DNA of 64,000 nucleotides from Weeksellaceae bacterium (GCA_022013695.1 JAKLPS010000027.1:1-64000); one strand, 5' to 3'; counted from the stretch's first letter, positions 32,725 through 40,777 are shown. Notes: a model not told the origin generated them from the sequence alone. A program made the numbers and translations.

Positions 32725-33924
32725 CTACAAAACTTCAATCTGATTTTTCAACAGATCTTCAAACTCGTCTCTTTTTCTAATGAGATGCGCTTTTCCGTCC
32801 AAGAACATCACTTCTGCAGGCTTCAGTCGGGAGTTGAAATTAGAACTCATCTCAAACCCGTATGCTCCAGCATTTCTGAAAACGATAATATCGCCTTCTC
32901 TTACTTCATTTATTTTCCGATCCCAAGCGAAAGTATCTGTCTCACAGATGTTTCCGACAACCGTGTAGATTCTTTCCGGTCCTTTCGGATTGGATAAGTT
33001 TTCGATAATGTGATAAGAATCGTAGAACATCGGCCGAATTAAATGATTGAAACCAGAATTCACGCCCACGAAAACCGTTGCAGTGGTTTGTTTGATGACA
33101 TTCGATTTTACCAAGAAATGACCGCTGCCGCTCACCAGGAATTTCCCAGGCTCAAACCAAAGCTGGAATTTTTTCCCGGTCTCTTCCTCATATTTTTTAA
33201 TCGAGTTTCCTACTTTTTTCCCAAGAGATTTTACGTCTGTTTCGATTTCGCCGTCCTGGTAAGGCACTTTGAAACCGCTTCCCATATCCAGATATTTCAG
33301 ATTTGGAAAATGCTCTGCCAACTCAAACATAATTTCAAGACCTTGAAGGAAAACGTCCGGATCCTTGATTTCGCTTCCCGTGTGCATATGAAGACCTTCC
33401 ACATTCAGGTTTGTAGATTTCATTACACGCTCGATATGACGCATTTGGTGAATCGAAATTCCGAATTTGGAATCGATATGTCCAGTCGAAATTTTGTGAT
33501 TTCCGCCGGCATAAATGTGCGGATTGATTCTCACAAAAATCGGATAAGCACCACCATATTTGGTTCCAAATTGCTCAAGAATCGAAATATTGTCAATATT
33601 AATATGAACATTATGAGACATTGCTTCTTCGATCTCAGCCAAATCCACACAATTTGGCGTGAATAGAATTCTTTCGTTGGAGAAACCAGCTTTAAGTCCC
33701 AATTTCACCTCATTGATAGAAACGCAATCCAAAGATGCGCCCAGTTTTTCTACGTACTTCAGGATATTGATGTTGGTCAAAGCCTTGGCAGCGTAGAAAA
33801 AACGCGTGGTCTTCGAGAAAGAAGACGTCAGCTTTTTATACTGTTCGCTGATGGAATTAACGTCATAAACATACACGGGCGTCCCGAATTCTTTTGCTAT
33901 ACTTAGCAAGTCCTGATTGGTCAT
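32725..33924 (-). CDS. lysA: Diaminopimelate decarboxylase LysA
   Basis: PLP enzyme converting meso-DAP to L-lysine, the last step of lysine synthesis. FFYAAKALTN has the PLP lysine at residue 47; GLHMHTGSEI, KYLDMGSGF (phosphate loop) and EPGKFLVSGSG are fold III decarboxylase motifs, and VGNICETDTFAWDRK supplies the substrate-binding Cys. 399 residues, normal. Transcription appears to begin near 34100, and a candidate attenuator lies in the 180-base leader. Monocistronic. Confidence 0.94.
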   Translation of the reverse strand: MTNQDLLSIAKEFGTPVYVYDVNSISEQYKKLTSSFSKTTRFFYAAKALTNINILKYVEKLGASLDCVSINEVKLGLKAGFSNERILFTPNCVDLAEIEEAMSHNVHINIDNISILEQFGTKYGGAYPIFVRINPHIYAGGNHKISTGHIDSKFGISIHQMRHIERVMKSTNLNVEGLHMHTGSEIKDPDVFLQGLEIMFELAEHFPNLKYLDMGSGFKVPYQDGEIETDVKSLGKKVGNSIKKYEEETGKKFQLWFEPGKFLVSGSGHFLVKSNVIKQTTATVFVGVNSGFNHLIRPMFYDSYHIIENLSNPKGPERIYTVVGNICETDTFAWDRKINEVREGDIIVFRNAGAYGFEMSSNFNSRLKPAEVMFLDGKAHLIRKRDEFEDLLKNQIEVL

Positions 33925-33938
33925 AATCGTAGATTTTT

Positions 33939-33976
33939 AAAAATAAAAAGGCAGATTCTTATATAAAGAGTCTGCC
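33939..33976 (-). terminator. Terminator hairpin in the lysA leader
   Basis: On the minus strand GGCAGA-c-TCTT pairs with AAGA-a-TCTGCC around TATAT, followed by TTTTTATTTTT. It ends 14 bases before the lysA ATG, so it must be overridden for lysA expression. Its 5' arm (33964-33971) is complementary to 34000-34007. Confidence 0.8.
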
Positions 33977-33999
33977 GCAATAGATATCTTATGCACGCA

Positions 34000-34007
34000 A
34001 CTCTTTA
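34000..34007 (-). promoter_or_regulatory. Candidate antiterminator segment
   Basis: TAAAGAGT (minus strand) is the exact reverse complement of ACTCTTTA in the terminator 5' arm, so pairing the two would block the terminator. The segment begins with the stop codon of the leader reading frame. Confidence 0.6.
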
Positions 34008-34082
34008 GACATTCCAAACCTTAGAGAACCTTACAGCTCCCTTTTTTCCGATTTTGCTTTGTTTAAAATATTGATATTGCAT
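34005..34082 (-). CDS. Candidate lysine-rich leader peptide of lysA
   Basis: Open frame of 25 codons: MQYQYFKQSK, then IGKKGAVRFSKVWNV. Five lysines (codons 7, 10, 13, 14, 21) make 20 percent of the frame. It starts about 20 bases after the predicted transcription start and stops inside the antiterminator segment, with the terminator following. This is the order of a ribosome-controlled attenuator. It could instead be a small basic protein gene with its own terminator. No homologue is known to me. Confidence 0.5.
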   Translation of the reverse strand: MQYQYFKQSKIGKKGAVRFSKVWNV

Positions 34083-34106
34083 TGCTTGTTGTTAATAAAA
34101 TTTTGG

Positions 34107-34137
34107 CAAAAATAGAAGTTATCTTTAGAACTCGCAA
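34107..34137 (-). promoter_or_regulatory. Promoter of the lysA leader
   Basis: On the minus strand TTG (34135-34137) and TATTTTTG (34107-34114) are separated by 20 bases, matching the Bacteroidota -33/-7 arrangement. Transcription would start near 34102. Confidence 0.6.
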
Positions 34138-34152
34138 TTTTTGGGTTGATTT

Positions 34153-34815
34153 TTATTTTTTCCAATCCATAGGTCTTGTATATTTTTTTATTTCATTTTT
34201 GACTTCAAAAGGCATTATTGCATTTTTGAATTTATCTTCGTGATTTTCCAAATAGACGACCTGCTTGAATAAAGATTTCAATTCGTTTGATTTTCTATCA
34301 GGAGGGAAGTATAATTTGATTTTTATTTTAGGGAATTTTTTCTGAATAAATTTAACCGTTGAAACTTGGTCGCTATCTGCGGTTATCAAAACTATAATGT
34401 CAACATCATTATTTAAACAATCTTCAATAATCCCTAGTGATATATTAACATCGGTACATTTTTCTTCTGGAACTTTAAATTGTTTCTTACAGGAAGCTTG
34501 ACAGTCAATAAATTTATCAGCATAGTGTCCATTAATGACTTCAAATGTAGAATTATTTATGATTTTATTTGCTCCAAATAATGCACTTTGCTTACTTCTT
34601 TTATTTACATTTATTGGAGGAGCAGTGAAATATTTTACTTTATGTAGGACTTGGCCATCGTGTGGAAAAACAAATTGTGAACAGAGTTTTATGAAGTCAA
34701 TCCAATAATAGTTTTTCCAAATTGGATTAGTACCTGAATAAGATTTAAAACCATTATAAAAATTAAAACCATCAAAGTAAAATATTACTTTTTTATTCTC
34801 ATCAATTTGTGTCAT
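34153..34815 (-). CDS. NYN domain protein (PIN-like ribonuclease fold)
   Basis: 220 residues. NYN proteins are predicted metal-dependent RNA nucleases. Acidic site residues fit: FYFDGFNFYNGFK near residue 12, then VDIIVLITADSDQVSTVKFI at about 135-155, and KLYFPPDRKSNELKSLF follows. The coding DNA is clearly more AT-rich than neighbouring genes and lysine-rich, which suggests acquisition. It sits behind its own promoter and a terminator-like hairpin. No partner gene for a toxin-antitoxin pair is adjacent. Confidence 0.8.
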   Translation of the reverse strand: MTQIDENKKVIFYFDGFNFYNGFKSYSGTNPIWKNYYWIDFIKLCSQFVFPHDGQVLHKVKYFTAPPINVNKRSKQSALFGANKIINNSTFEVINGHYADKFIDCQASCKKQFKVPEEKCTDVNISLGIIEDCLNNDVDIIVLITADSDQVSTVKFIQKKFPKIKIKLYFPPDRKSNELKSLFKQVVYLENHEDKFKNAIMPFEVKNEIKKYTRPMDWKK

Positions 34816-34817
34816 AA

Positions 34818-34853
34818 TTATAAAAAAAAAGCTCCCAGTAGGAGCAGGTTCAT
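34818..34853 (-). CDS. Possible 11-codon leader frame before the NYN gene
   Basis: MNLLLLGAFFL, with four consecutive leucine codons (CTG CTC CTA CTG). The frame runs through the hairpin stem and its T-run and stops three bases before the NYN start. It may be chance. If translated, a ribosome would melt the hairpin. Confidence 0.25.
   Translation of the reverse strand: MNLLLLGAFFL
34822..34845 (-). terminator. Terminator-like hairpin immediately before the NYN start
   Basis: GCTCC-TACTG-GGAGC followed by nine T residues on the minus strand, ending seven bases before the NYN ATG. A second inverted repeat, TCATAAT/ATTATGA (34850-34869), lies just upstream. It could also be the end of a transcript from the exonuclease gene. 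Confidence 0.65.
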
Positions 34854-34887
34854 AATACAGAGATTATGAGGTGGCGTTATTTATCGG

Positions 34888-34918
34888 CAAATATAAGGAT
34901 TAATTTTATATTTCAAAA
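34888..34918 (-). promoter_or_regulatory. Promoter of the NYN gene
   Basis: TTTTG, 18 bases, TATATTTG on the minus strand: a good -33/-7 pair. The leader would be about 70 bases and includes two hairpins. Confidence 0.5.
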
Positions 34919-34943
34919 CTTTTTTAATGGAATATAAAATAAT

Positions 34944-36200
34944 TTAGTTCAATTTTGGCAGTGAATCAATTCTTCGCAACTCCGAAACCTCAAACTCATT
35001 CCTCAAAAGCGCCAACTGCAAATCATTCTGCAAATCCTGAGAAAATCTTGCAACGGGCAACATCAGTTTTTTAATTTTCTCCAAATACTGAATCTGATGA
35101 TATAGATCGTAAAATCCAAAACCAGTCAGTTTTCCGTTTTCTAAGATGAGAAAAGACTTTTCGCCCAAAGTTCTTCCGGATGAAGTCCAGATTTCATTTC
35201 TTTTTTTCAGATTGATTTTCTGTGCAAATTCCTCCAGATTTTCCTTCAGCTCCGGTTTGGATTTGATGTAATTGATGGCCTTCAAACCTTGCGTAAAACT
35301 CTTGAATCTCAGATAAGGTTTCTCTTCCTGCTCTTTTTTGATTTTCTCAAGAATGAATTTATTCTTTCTATGAAACAATCCGAAAGGCAAAGGTTGCGTT
35401 TTACTGATGCCTTTATTCTTCATCATCAGTTTGGCAATCAGGTCGGTTCCCGTCAGTTCGTAGGAAGTCAGAACTGAATGTTCCTGAATGTTCTTGTATT
35501 TCCTTGAATCCGATTCAAGGATTTTTTTGGCAGATTTGTAAAGGTCTTCCACGACATCAGAATAGATGATTTTCCCTTCAGAATTTTGGAAATACAAGAT
35601 TCCACGTTGGTTCGGAAGGTCTTCTGTCAAAAGCTGGATTTTGTTGAGGTAACTTTTCGCGTAGTTTTCTTCGTGTTGAGATTGGATGATTTCATTGGAT
35701 TTATCCTTGATCATCAGCAACTTAAACAGATCCAAAGTCGCTCTCGCATCACCACTCGCTCTGTGCGCTTCTGTGAGCGGAATTCCGATGGATTTGCAGA
35801 GTTTGCTCAATGAATAGCTTTTCTCATAGGGAATCAGTTTTTGGGCTAATGGAATTGTGTCTAAAGTATTGATTTTGAAATCATAACCAAGGCGTTTGAA
35901 CGATTGGCGAAGCATCCGGTAATCGAACTCGATATTGTGGCCAACCAAGGTAGAATCCTGCGTGATCTCGATCACTCGCTTTGCAATTTCGTGAAATTTT
36001 GGAGCAGTCAAAACCATTTTTGAGGAAATTCCCGTCAATTTTTGAACAAAAGAAGAGATCTCATCTTCCGGATTCACAAGCGAGATAAACTGGTCTGTAA
36101 TCTCGTGACCATCAAAGCGATAGATCGCAATTTCTATGATGCTTTCTTTGCGGAAAGGCGCGCCGTTACTTTCTATATCTATTACTGAATACATCTGCAT
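34944..36200 (-). CDS. DnaQ-type 3'-5' exonuclease fused to a degenerate GIY-YIG domain
   Basis: 418 residues. N-terminal DEDDh exonuclease (1-170): YSVIDIESNG with the D/E pair, GHNIEFDYRML, and HRASGDARATLDL with the His and last Asp, like the proofreading epsilon subunit. The C-terminal part from GILYFQNSEGKIIYSDV through ELTGTDLIAKLMM aligns in layout with the UvrC/Cho nuclease start, but the second motif is IYSDV where IYVGKA is expected, so the nuclease is probably inactive. Similar DnaQ-Cho fusions exist in other bacteria. Likely role: DNA repair. Confidence 0.85.
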   Translation of the reverse strand: MQMYSVIDIESNGAPFRKESIIEIAIYRFDGHEITDQFISLVNPEDEISSFVQKLTGISSKMVLTAPKFHEIAKRVIEITQDSTLVGHNIEFDYRMLRQSFKRLGYDFKINTLDTIPLAQKLIPYEKSYSLSKLCKSIGIPLTEAHRASGDARATLDLFKLLMIKDKSNEIIQSQHEENYAKSYLNKIQLLTEDLPNQRGILYFQNSEGKIIYSDVVEDLYKSAKKILESDSRKYKNIQEHSVLTSYELTGTDLIAKLMMKNKGISKTQPLPFGLFHRKNKFILEKIKKEQEEKPYLRFKSFTQGLKAINYIKSKPELKENLEEFAQKINLKKRNEIWTSSGRTLGEKSFLILENGKLTGFGFYDLYHQIQYLEKIKKLMLPVARFSQDLQNDLQLALLRNEFEVSELRRIDSLPKLN

Positions 36201-36358
36201 TTATTCGACTTTCGTCTCGTTTTTTATCCTCCGGGTCATATTTTTCTGTCATAGCCGGCACGTATTTTTTAAAAGTTTAAATTTAAAAATAATTTTCAGA
36301 AACGCTTTTAAAACTTTATTAATTGTAGCGTAAATCCGAATTTTTATTTGATATCGAT

Positions 36359-36366
36359 TACCTTTG
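36359..36366 (+). promoter_or_regulatory. -7 box of the bestrophin gene
   Basis: TACCTTTG, perfect TAnnTTTG, 16 bases before the ATG. Confidence 0.45.
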
Positions 36367-36382
36367 CGTTCAAAAGCACTTT

Positions 36383-37264
36383 ATGCGCGCCTACAACACC
36401 AAAAATTTTCTCAAAATTCTGGTGAGTCTTCATAAATCGGATACTTTGAAGATTCTTTTCCCAACTATATTGCTCGTGGGTGCCTATTCCCTTGCAGTGT
36501 ATTTTTTCGAACTCGAATATCTGCGGCTCACGGCAAAATCCACCGTAAGCCATATCGGTATGCTCCATTCTTTGCTGGGATTTGTTTTGTCTATGCTACT
36601 GGTTTTCAGAACCAATACGGCGTACGACCGGTGGTGGGAAGGGCGAAAACTCTGGGGAAAACTAGTCAATGACAGCCGAAACTTTATCATCAAGATTTGC
36701 GGAATTCTGGATGAAAAAGATTTTAGAACAAAAGCTCAGATTGCAAAATATATCAAGTTTTTTCCTCATTTCTTGGCAGGCCATCTTTCCAAGGAATCCA
36801 CAAGCTTAATTTTGGATGCAGATTTTGCCGATCTCGCAAACGAATTGAAACATCATCCACCCGCAGAAGTGATTTTCTTGCTAACCAAAAAACTTTATCA
36901 ACTGAAAAAAGAAGGAAAAATCTCCGATACGGAAATGTTGTTTCTTGACGCCCAGCTTTCCGGTTTTCTAGATGTATGCGGTGGTTGCGAAAGGATCAAA
37001 AACACACCCATTCCTTATTCCTACTCCTCGTTCATCAAGAAGTTTGTTGTTTTCTATGTCTTGGCGCTTCCTGTGGCGAATGTCGTGAACCTCGGATATT
37101 TTATGATACCGATTACAATGTTTGTTTATTATGTATTAATGAGTCTAGAGCTGATTGCTGAAGAGATCGAAGATCCATTCAACAATGACGAAAATGATAT
37201 TCCGATGGAATCGATCGCCGAAAACATCGGACGGAACATTGATTTAATAATAAATAAAGCCTGA
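36383..37264 (+). CDS. Bestrophin family anion/cation channel protein
   Basis: 293-residue integral membrane protein of the bestrophin (UPF0187) family. FRTNTAYDRWWEGRKLWGKLVNDSRN around residues 75-100 is the family signature; IPYSYSSFIKKFVVFYVLALP and ELIAEEIEDPFNNDENDIPME are the later conserved stretches, the latter being the acidic cytosolic cluster. Bacterial members form pentameric ion channels. The next gene follows after two bases with a GTG start. Confidence 0.9.
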   Translation: MRAYNTKNFLKILVSLHKSDTLKILFPTILLVGAYSLAVYFFELEYLRLTAKSTVSHIGMLHSLLGFVLSMLLVFRTNTAYDRWWEGRKLWGKLVNDSRNFIIKICGILDEKDFRTKAQIAKYIKFFPHFLAGHLSKESTSLILDADFADLANELKHHPPAEVIFLLTKKLYQLKKEGKISDTEMLFLDAQLSGFLDVCGGCERIKNTPIPYSYSSFIKKFVVFYVLALPVANVVNLGYFMIPITMFVYYVLMSLELIAEEIEDPFNNDENDIPMESIAENIGRNIDLIINKA

Positions 37265-37266
37265 TT

Positions 37267-37806
37267 GTGACAAAAAAGTTAAAACTCGAAGAGCTGGGGC
37301 GAATCGACGTTGATACCTTCAAAAAAACGCCGAAAATTCCATTGGTTGTTATCCTTGATAACGTGAGAAGCATGCACAACGTGGGCGCGATCTTCAGAAC
37401 TGGCGATGCTTTTTTGATTGAGAAAGTGGTCTTGTGTGGCATCACGCCGCGCCCGCCTCACCGCGAGATTCATAAGGCCGCACTTGGCGCCACAGAAAGT
37501 GTGGACTGGATTTATGAGCAGGATATTAATGTTGCGATTAAAAATCTTAAAAACGAAAACTTCAATATTATTGGGATTGAGCAAACATCAGACAGCCAAT
37601 TAATTTCTGCTTTTAAAATTAAATCTGATCAAAAATACGCCTTGATTTTAGGAAATGAAGTCGATGGAATCAGCGAAGAAGCGCTTCCAAACATTGACAT
37701 TTTCTTAGAAATTCCCCAATTGGGAACCAAGCATTCTTTGAATGTAAGTGTCTGCGGCGGCATTGTAATGTGGGAATTTGCCAAAAACCTTGAAAGCCTA
37801 AAATAA
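37267..37806 (+). CDS. TrmH/SpoU family RNA 2'-O-methyltransferase
   Basis: 179 residues of the SPOUT knot fold. Motif 1 is DNVRSMHNVGAIFRTGDAF (Asn and Arg of the active site), motif 2 is YALILGNEVDGIS and motif 3 is IPQLGTKHSLNVSVCGGIVMWEF. It lacks the extra N-terminal domain of RlmB, so tRNA is the likelier substrate, but this is not decisive. It begins with GTG two bases after bestrophin, suggesting translational coupling. Confidence 0.88.
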   Translation: MTKKLKLEELGRIDVDTFKKTPKIPLVVILDNVRSMHNVGAIFRTGDAFLIEKVVLCGITPRPPHREIHKAALGATESVDWIYEQDINVAIKNLKNENFNIIGIEQTSDSQLISAFKIKSDQKYALILGNEVDGISEEALPNIDIFLEIPQLGTKHSLNVSVCGGIVMWEFAKNLESLK

Positions 37807-37808
37807 AA

Positions 37809-37839
37809 AAACTGCAAACACCTTACAGTGCCGCAGTTT
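37809..37839 (-). terminator. Hairpin after the TrmH-like gene
   Basis: AAACTGC and GCAGTTT arms around a 17-base loop. A T-run exists only in the minus direction, so its value for the plus-strand operon is uncertain. Confidence 0.4.
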
Positions 37840-37965
37840 GAAATAAATCTAATAAAAAGTAAAAATGAAAGGCGACAAAGATATATTTTTTCATTAATAC
37901 AAAGCAATAGTTGCTACAAAATTTCATAAAATCTTTTAAAATCTTTTCTGCCAGCGGATTTTTTG

Positions 37966-37973
37966 TAAATTAG
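37966..37973 (+). promoter_or_regulatory. -7-like box of the CBS gene
   Basis: TAAATTAG, one base off TAnnTTTG, four bases before the ATG at 37978. Confidence 0.35.
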
Positions 37974-37977
37974 CATA

Positions 37978-38631
37978 ATGTTTATAAAAGACTACATTTC
38001 CAAAGATTACCCCGCCTTCGCCAGCAGAGAATCGATAGAAGAGGCTTCGGAAGTTGCTAAAGAGTTTGGTTATTCGCACGTTTTTATCGTGAGCAAGGGG
38101 GTTTACCTCGGCGGTCTCAGCCAGCCTTTTTTGGAAGACAGCCCCGAGGGCTCGCTAGATAGCCTTAATATTCACTACGAAAGGTTTGCAATAATGGAAG
38201 ACAGCAGCATTCTCGATAGTATCAAGCTATTTCACACCTTCAACGCGAACGTAATTCCTGTTATTTCCAAGGAAGAAAAATATTTGGGCTATATCTCGGC
38301 AGACGACATTTTCAATGAGTTTTCAAAATATCCTTTGTTTTCGGAGAACGGCGCCATTCTTACCATTCAGACGACCGGGCTGCATTATTCTATGACCGAG
38401 ATCGCGCAGATCGTAGAAAGTAACAATGCGAAAATCTACGGAATCTTCATCAGCGCTATCAAAGAAGACAGCATCGAAATCACACTCAAAATCAGCAACG
38501 AAAATCTGAGTTCCATAGACGAGACCTTCGAAAGATATGGCTACAACGTGGTCAACAAGCACTACGACGATGAGAAAGAAGAACTGCTGAAAGACCGTTT
38601 CGGGTTTTTTCAAAAATTTTTGGAAATATAA
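37978..38631 (+). CDS. CBS-domain protein
   Basis: 217 residues. Two CBS motifs fill the first about 125 residues (MFIKDYISKDYPAFASRESIEEASE..., then ILDSIKLFHTFNANVIPVISKEEKYLGYISADDIF), a pair that typically binds adenine nucleotides. The remaining 90 residues have an ACT-like look (AILTIQTTGLHYSMTEIAQIVESNNAKIYGIFI). No effector domain is attached. It lies three bases upstream of NAD kinase, so sensing of adenylate or NAD state is a reasonable guess. Confidence 0.8.
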   Translation: MFIKDYISKDYPAFASRESIEEASEVAKEFGYSHVFIVSKGVYLGGLSQPFLEDSPEGSLDSLNIHYERFAIMEDSSILDSIKLFHTFNANVIPVISKEEKYLGYISADDIFNEFSKYPLFSENGAILTIQTTGLHYSMTEIAQIVESNNAKIYGIFISAIKEDSIEITLKISNENLSSIDETFERYGYNVVNKHYDDEKEELLKDRFGFFQKFLEI

Positions 38632-38634
38632 ACG

Positions 38635-39507
38635 ATGAAGGCGGCCATCTATTCCCAAAAAAAAGATGTAGATACATTTCTGTACCTCAACCAGTTCATT
38701 ACCGAGCTGGCCATAAGGGATGTCTCTGTAATTCTGCACGCAGAAACGGCGGAAAGGCTCAATTTTTCTAAAGAATTCGACACTTTTTCCTGCAAAGAAG
38801 AACTTGAGAGGGAACACGTCAATATCGTTTTCAGTTTCGGCGGAGACGGGACCATTCTCAATGCGATGACCTTCATCCAAGATCTTGAGATTCCGATCAT
38901 TGGGGTCAACACAGGAAGGTTGGGATTTCTGGCAAATTTCAGAAAAGACCAGATTTTTGATGAGCTGGATGACATCATTCTCGAAAAAAATTACAACATC
39001 AGCGAAAGATCGGTCATCAAAATCAGCACGAACATAGAGAACAACATCGATTTTCCTTTTGCCCTCAACGATGTCAGCCTGGCTCGCAAAGAGACCACCT
39101 CAATGATTACTGTGGAATCTTATATCAATGATTATTTCCTAAACGTTTTTTGGGGCGATGGATTGATTGTCTCTACGCCCACTGGATCTACGGCCTATTC
39201 CTTGAGTTGTGGCGGTCCCATTATTTCCCCGGCAAATGATAATTTCGTCATCACCCCGATTGCGCCGCATAATCTCAACGTTCGGCCACTCATCGTTAAA
39301 GATGATGTCAAGATCAGATTAATCGTAGAAAGCCGTGTAGAGGAATATACCATGGCGTTGGATTCCAGACTTTATCATATGGAAGTCGGCACCGAGATCA
39401 CGATTGAGAAAGCGGACTTTTCCCTATTTCTCATCAAACCAAAAAATTTCAGTTTCTACGAAACCATCCGGCAAAAATTGCTTTGGGGAAATGACAAGAG
39501 GAACTGA
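38635..39507 (+). CDS. nadK: NAD kinase
   Basis: Phosphorylates NAD to NADP. FSFGGDGTILNAM is the catalytic GGDGT loop, GVNTGRLGFLANF and the NE/ND-type FALNDVSLARKE and TPTGSTAYSLSCGGPI are the other NAD kinase motifs. 290 residues. Operon with the CBS protein. Confidence 0.94.
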   Translation: MKAAIYSQKKDVDTFLYLNQFITELAIRDVSVILHAETAERLNFSKEFDTFSCKEELEREHVNIVFSFGGDGTILNAMTFIQDLEIPIIGVNTGRLGFLANFRKDQIFDELDDIILEKNYNISERSVIKISTNIENNIDFPFALNDVSLARKETTSMITVESYINDYFLNVFWGDGLIVSTPTGSTAYSLSCGGPIISPANDNFVITPIAPHNLNVRPLIVKDDVKIRLIVESRVEEYTMALDSRLYHMEVGTEITIEKADFSLFLIKPKNFSFYETIRQKLLWGNDKRN

Positions 39508-39548
39508 CCAAACAATATTAGCCTTCGCATAATATCTACAAATCGAGA

Positions 39549-39577
39549 TTGTAAATAATTATAATTTCGTAACTTTA
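39549..39577 (+). promoter_or_regulatory. Promoter of fba
   Basis: TTG (39549-39551), 18 bases, TAACTTTA (39570-39577), one base off the -7 consensus; leader about 30 bases. Confidence 0.45.
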
Positions 39578-39609
39578 CCGTCCATAAAAAATCTTAAAAA
39601 TAAATCGAA

Positions 39610-40677
39610 ATGAGCAGAAAATTTCCGGCAGGAGTTGCCACCGGTTCTTTAGTAACAGAAATATTCCAATACGCCAAAGAGAAGCAGTTTGCGCTTCCTG
39701 CGGCCAACGTGATAGGATCCAGTAATGTAAATGCGGCCTTGGAAACGGCTGCCAAACTGAATGCGCCAATCATTATCCAGTTCTCAAACGGAGGCTCCAT
39801 CTTCAATGCGGGAAAGGGCCTGAGCAACGAAAATCAAAGAGCGGCCGTCCTAGGTGCAATAGCGGGTGCCAAACACATCCACACCTTGGCAGAAGCTTAC
39901 GGAGCGACGGTAATTCTGCACACAGATCATTGCGCCAAAAAATTATTGCCTTGGGTAGATGGCCTCTTGGATGCCAGCGAAGAACACTACAAGAAAACCG
40001 GCAAGACGCTATACTCTTCTCACATGCTCGACCTTTCGGAAGAACCTATCGAAGAAAATTTGGAACTTTCTGCAAAATATCTCGAAAGAATGGCAAAAAT
40101 GGAAATGACACTCGAAATAGAATTGGGCGTAACCGGTGGAGAAGAAGACGGCGTGGACAACTCGGATATCGATAGTGCCAAACTCTACACCCAGCCCGAA
40201 GAAGTAGCTCGCGCTTACGAAGTTCTGAAAAATGTGTCGGACAATTTTACCATCGCTGCCGCTTTCGGAAACGTTCACGGCGTGTACAAACCCGGAAATG
40301 TAAAACTAACCCCGAAAATCCTCGACAATTCTCAAAAATATGTTCAGCAAAAATTTGGAACTGCAGACAAACCCGTAAATTTCGTTTTCCACGGCGGATC
40401 GGGATCTACTTTAATGGAAATTCGCGAAGCCATAAGCTACGGTGTTGTAAAAATGAACATCGATACAGATCTGCAGTTTGGATATACAGAAGGAATCCGA
40501 GATTATATGACAGAGAAAATCGAGTATCTGCGTCATCAAATCGGAAATCCCACGGGAGCCGATGCGCCAAATAAAAAATTCTACGATCCAAGAGTTTGGG
40601 TGCGAAAGGGCGAGGAAACATTCAGCAAGAGATTGACCCAGGCGTTTGAAGACCTGAATAATATTAATACACTTTAA
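39610..40677 (+). CDS. fbaA: Class II fructose-bisphosphate aldolase
   Basis: Zinc-dependent cleavage of fructose 1,6-bisphosphate in glycolysis/gluconeogenesis. VILHTDHCAKKLLPW has the catalytic Asp and first zinc His; SSHMLDLSEEP, ELGVTGGEEDGVDN, FGNVHGVYKPGNV and VFHGGSGST are family IIa motifs. 355 residues, as in E. coli FbaA. Confidence 0.95.
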   Translation: MSRKFPAGVATGSLVTEIFQYAKEKQFALPAANVIGSSNVNAALETAAKLNAPIIIQFSNGGSIFNAGKGLSNENQRAAVLGAIAGAKHIHTLAEAYGATVILHTDHCAKKLLPWVDGLLDASEEHYKKTGKTLYSSHMLDLSEEPIEENLELSAKYLERMAKMEMTLEIELGVTGGEEDGVDNSDIDSAKLYTQPEEVARAYEVLKNVSDNFTIAAAFGNVHGVYKPGNVKLTPKILDNSQKYVQQKFGTADKPVNFVFHGGSGSTLMEIREAISYGVVKMNIDTDLQFGYTEGIRDYMTEKIEYLRHQIGNPTGADAPNKKFYDPRVWVRKGEETFSKRLTQAFEDLNNINTL

Positions 40678-40682
40678 TTTTT

Positions 40683-40770
40683 TTTGTAAAAAGTATAAAG
40701 TACAAATACAAAGTATAATGTTTCTATGCATTTCTTTTGTACTTTTTACCTAATACATTTTACGTAATAC
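40683..40770. repeat. GTAAAAAGTATAAAGTAC-type intergenic repeat
   Basis: Spacer between fba and accD. Begins with GTAAAAAGTATAAAGTAC and ends with TTTTGTACTTTTTAC, an imperfect inverted arrangement, then ATACATTTTACGTAATAC. Same word type as at 5425-5556 and 32128-32155. Confidence 0.5.
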
Positions 40771-40777
40771 TAAGAAA

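Noticed and set aside
33925..34106. Lysine riboswitch in the lysA leader
   Set aside because: Length would fit, but I cannot find the multi-helix junction layout of the L box. The leader peptide plus antiterminator explains the terminator better.
34153..36200. Defence island (NYN nuclease plus exonuclease)
   Set aside because: The exonuclease looks like a resident DNA-repair gene, and no restriction, CRISPR, toxin or recombinase gene accompanies the NYN gene.
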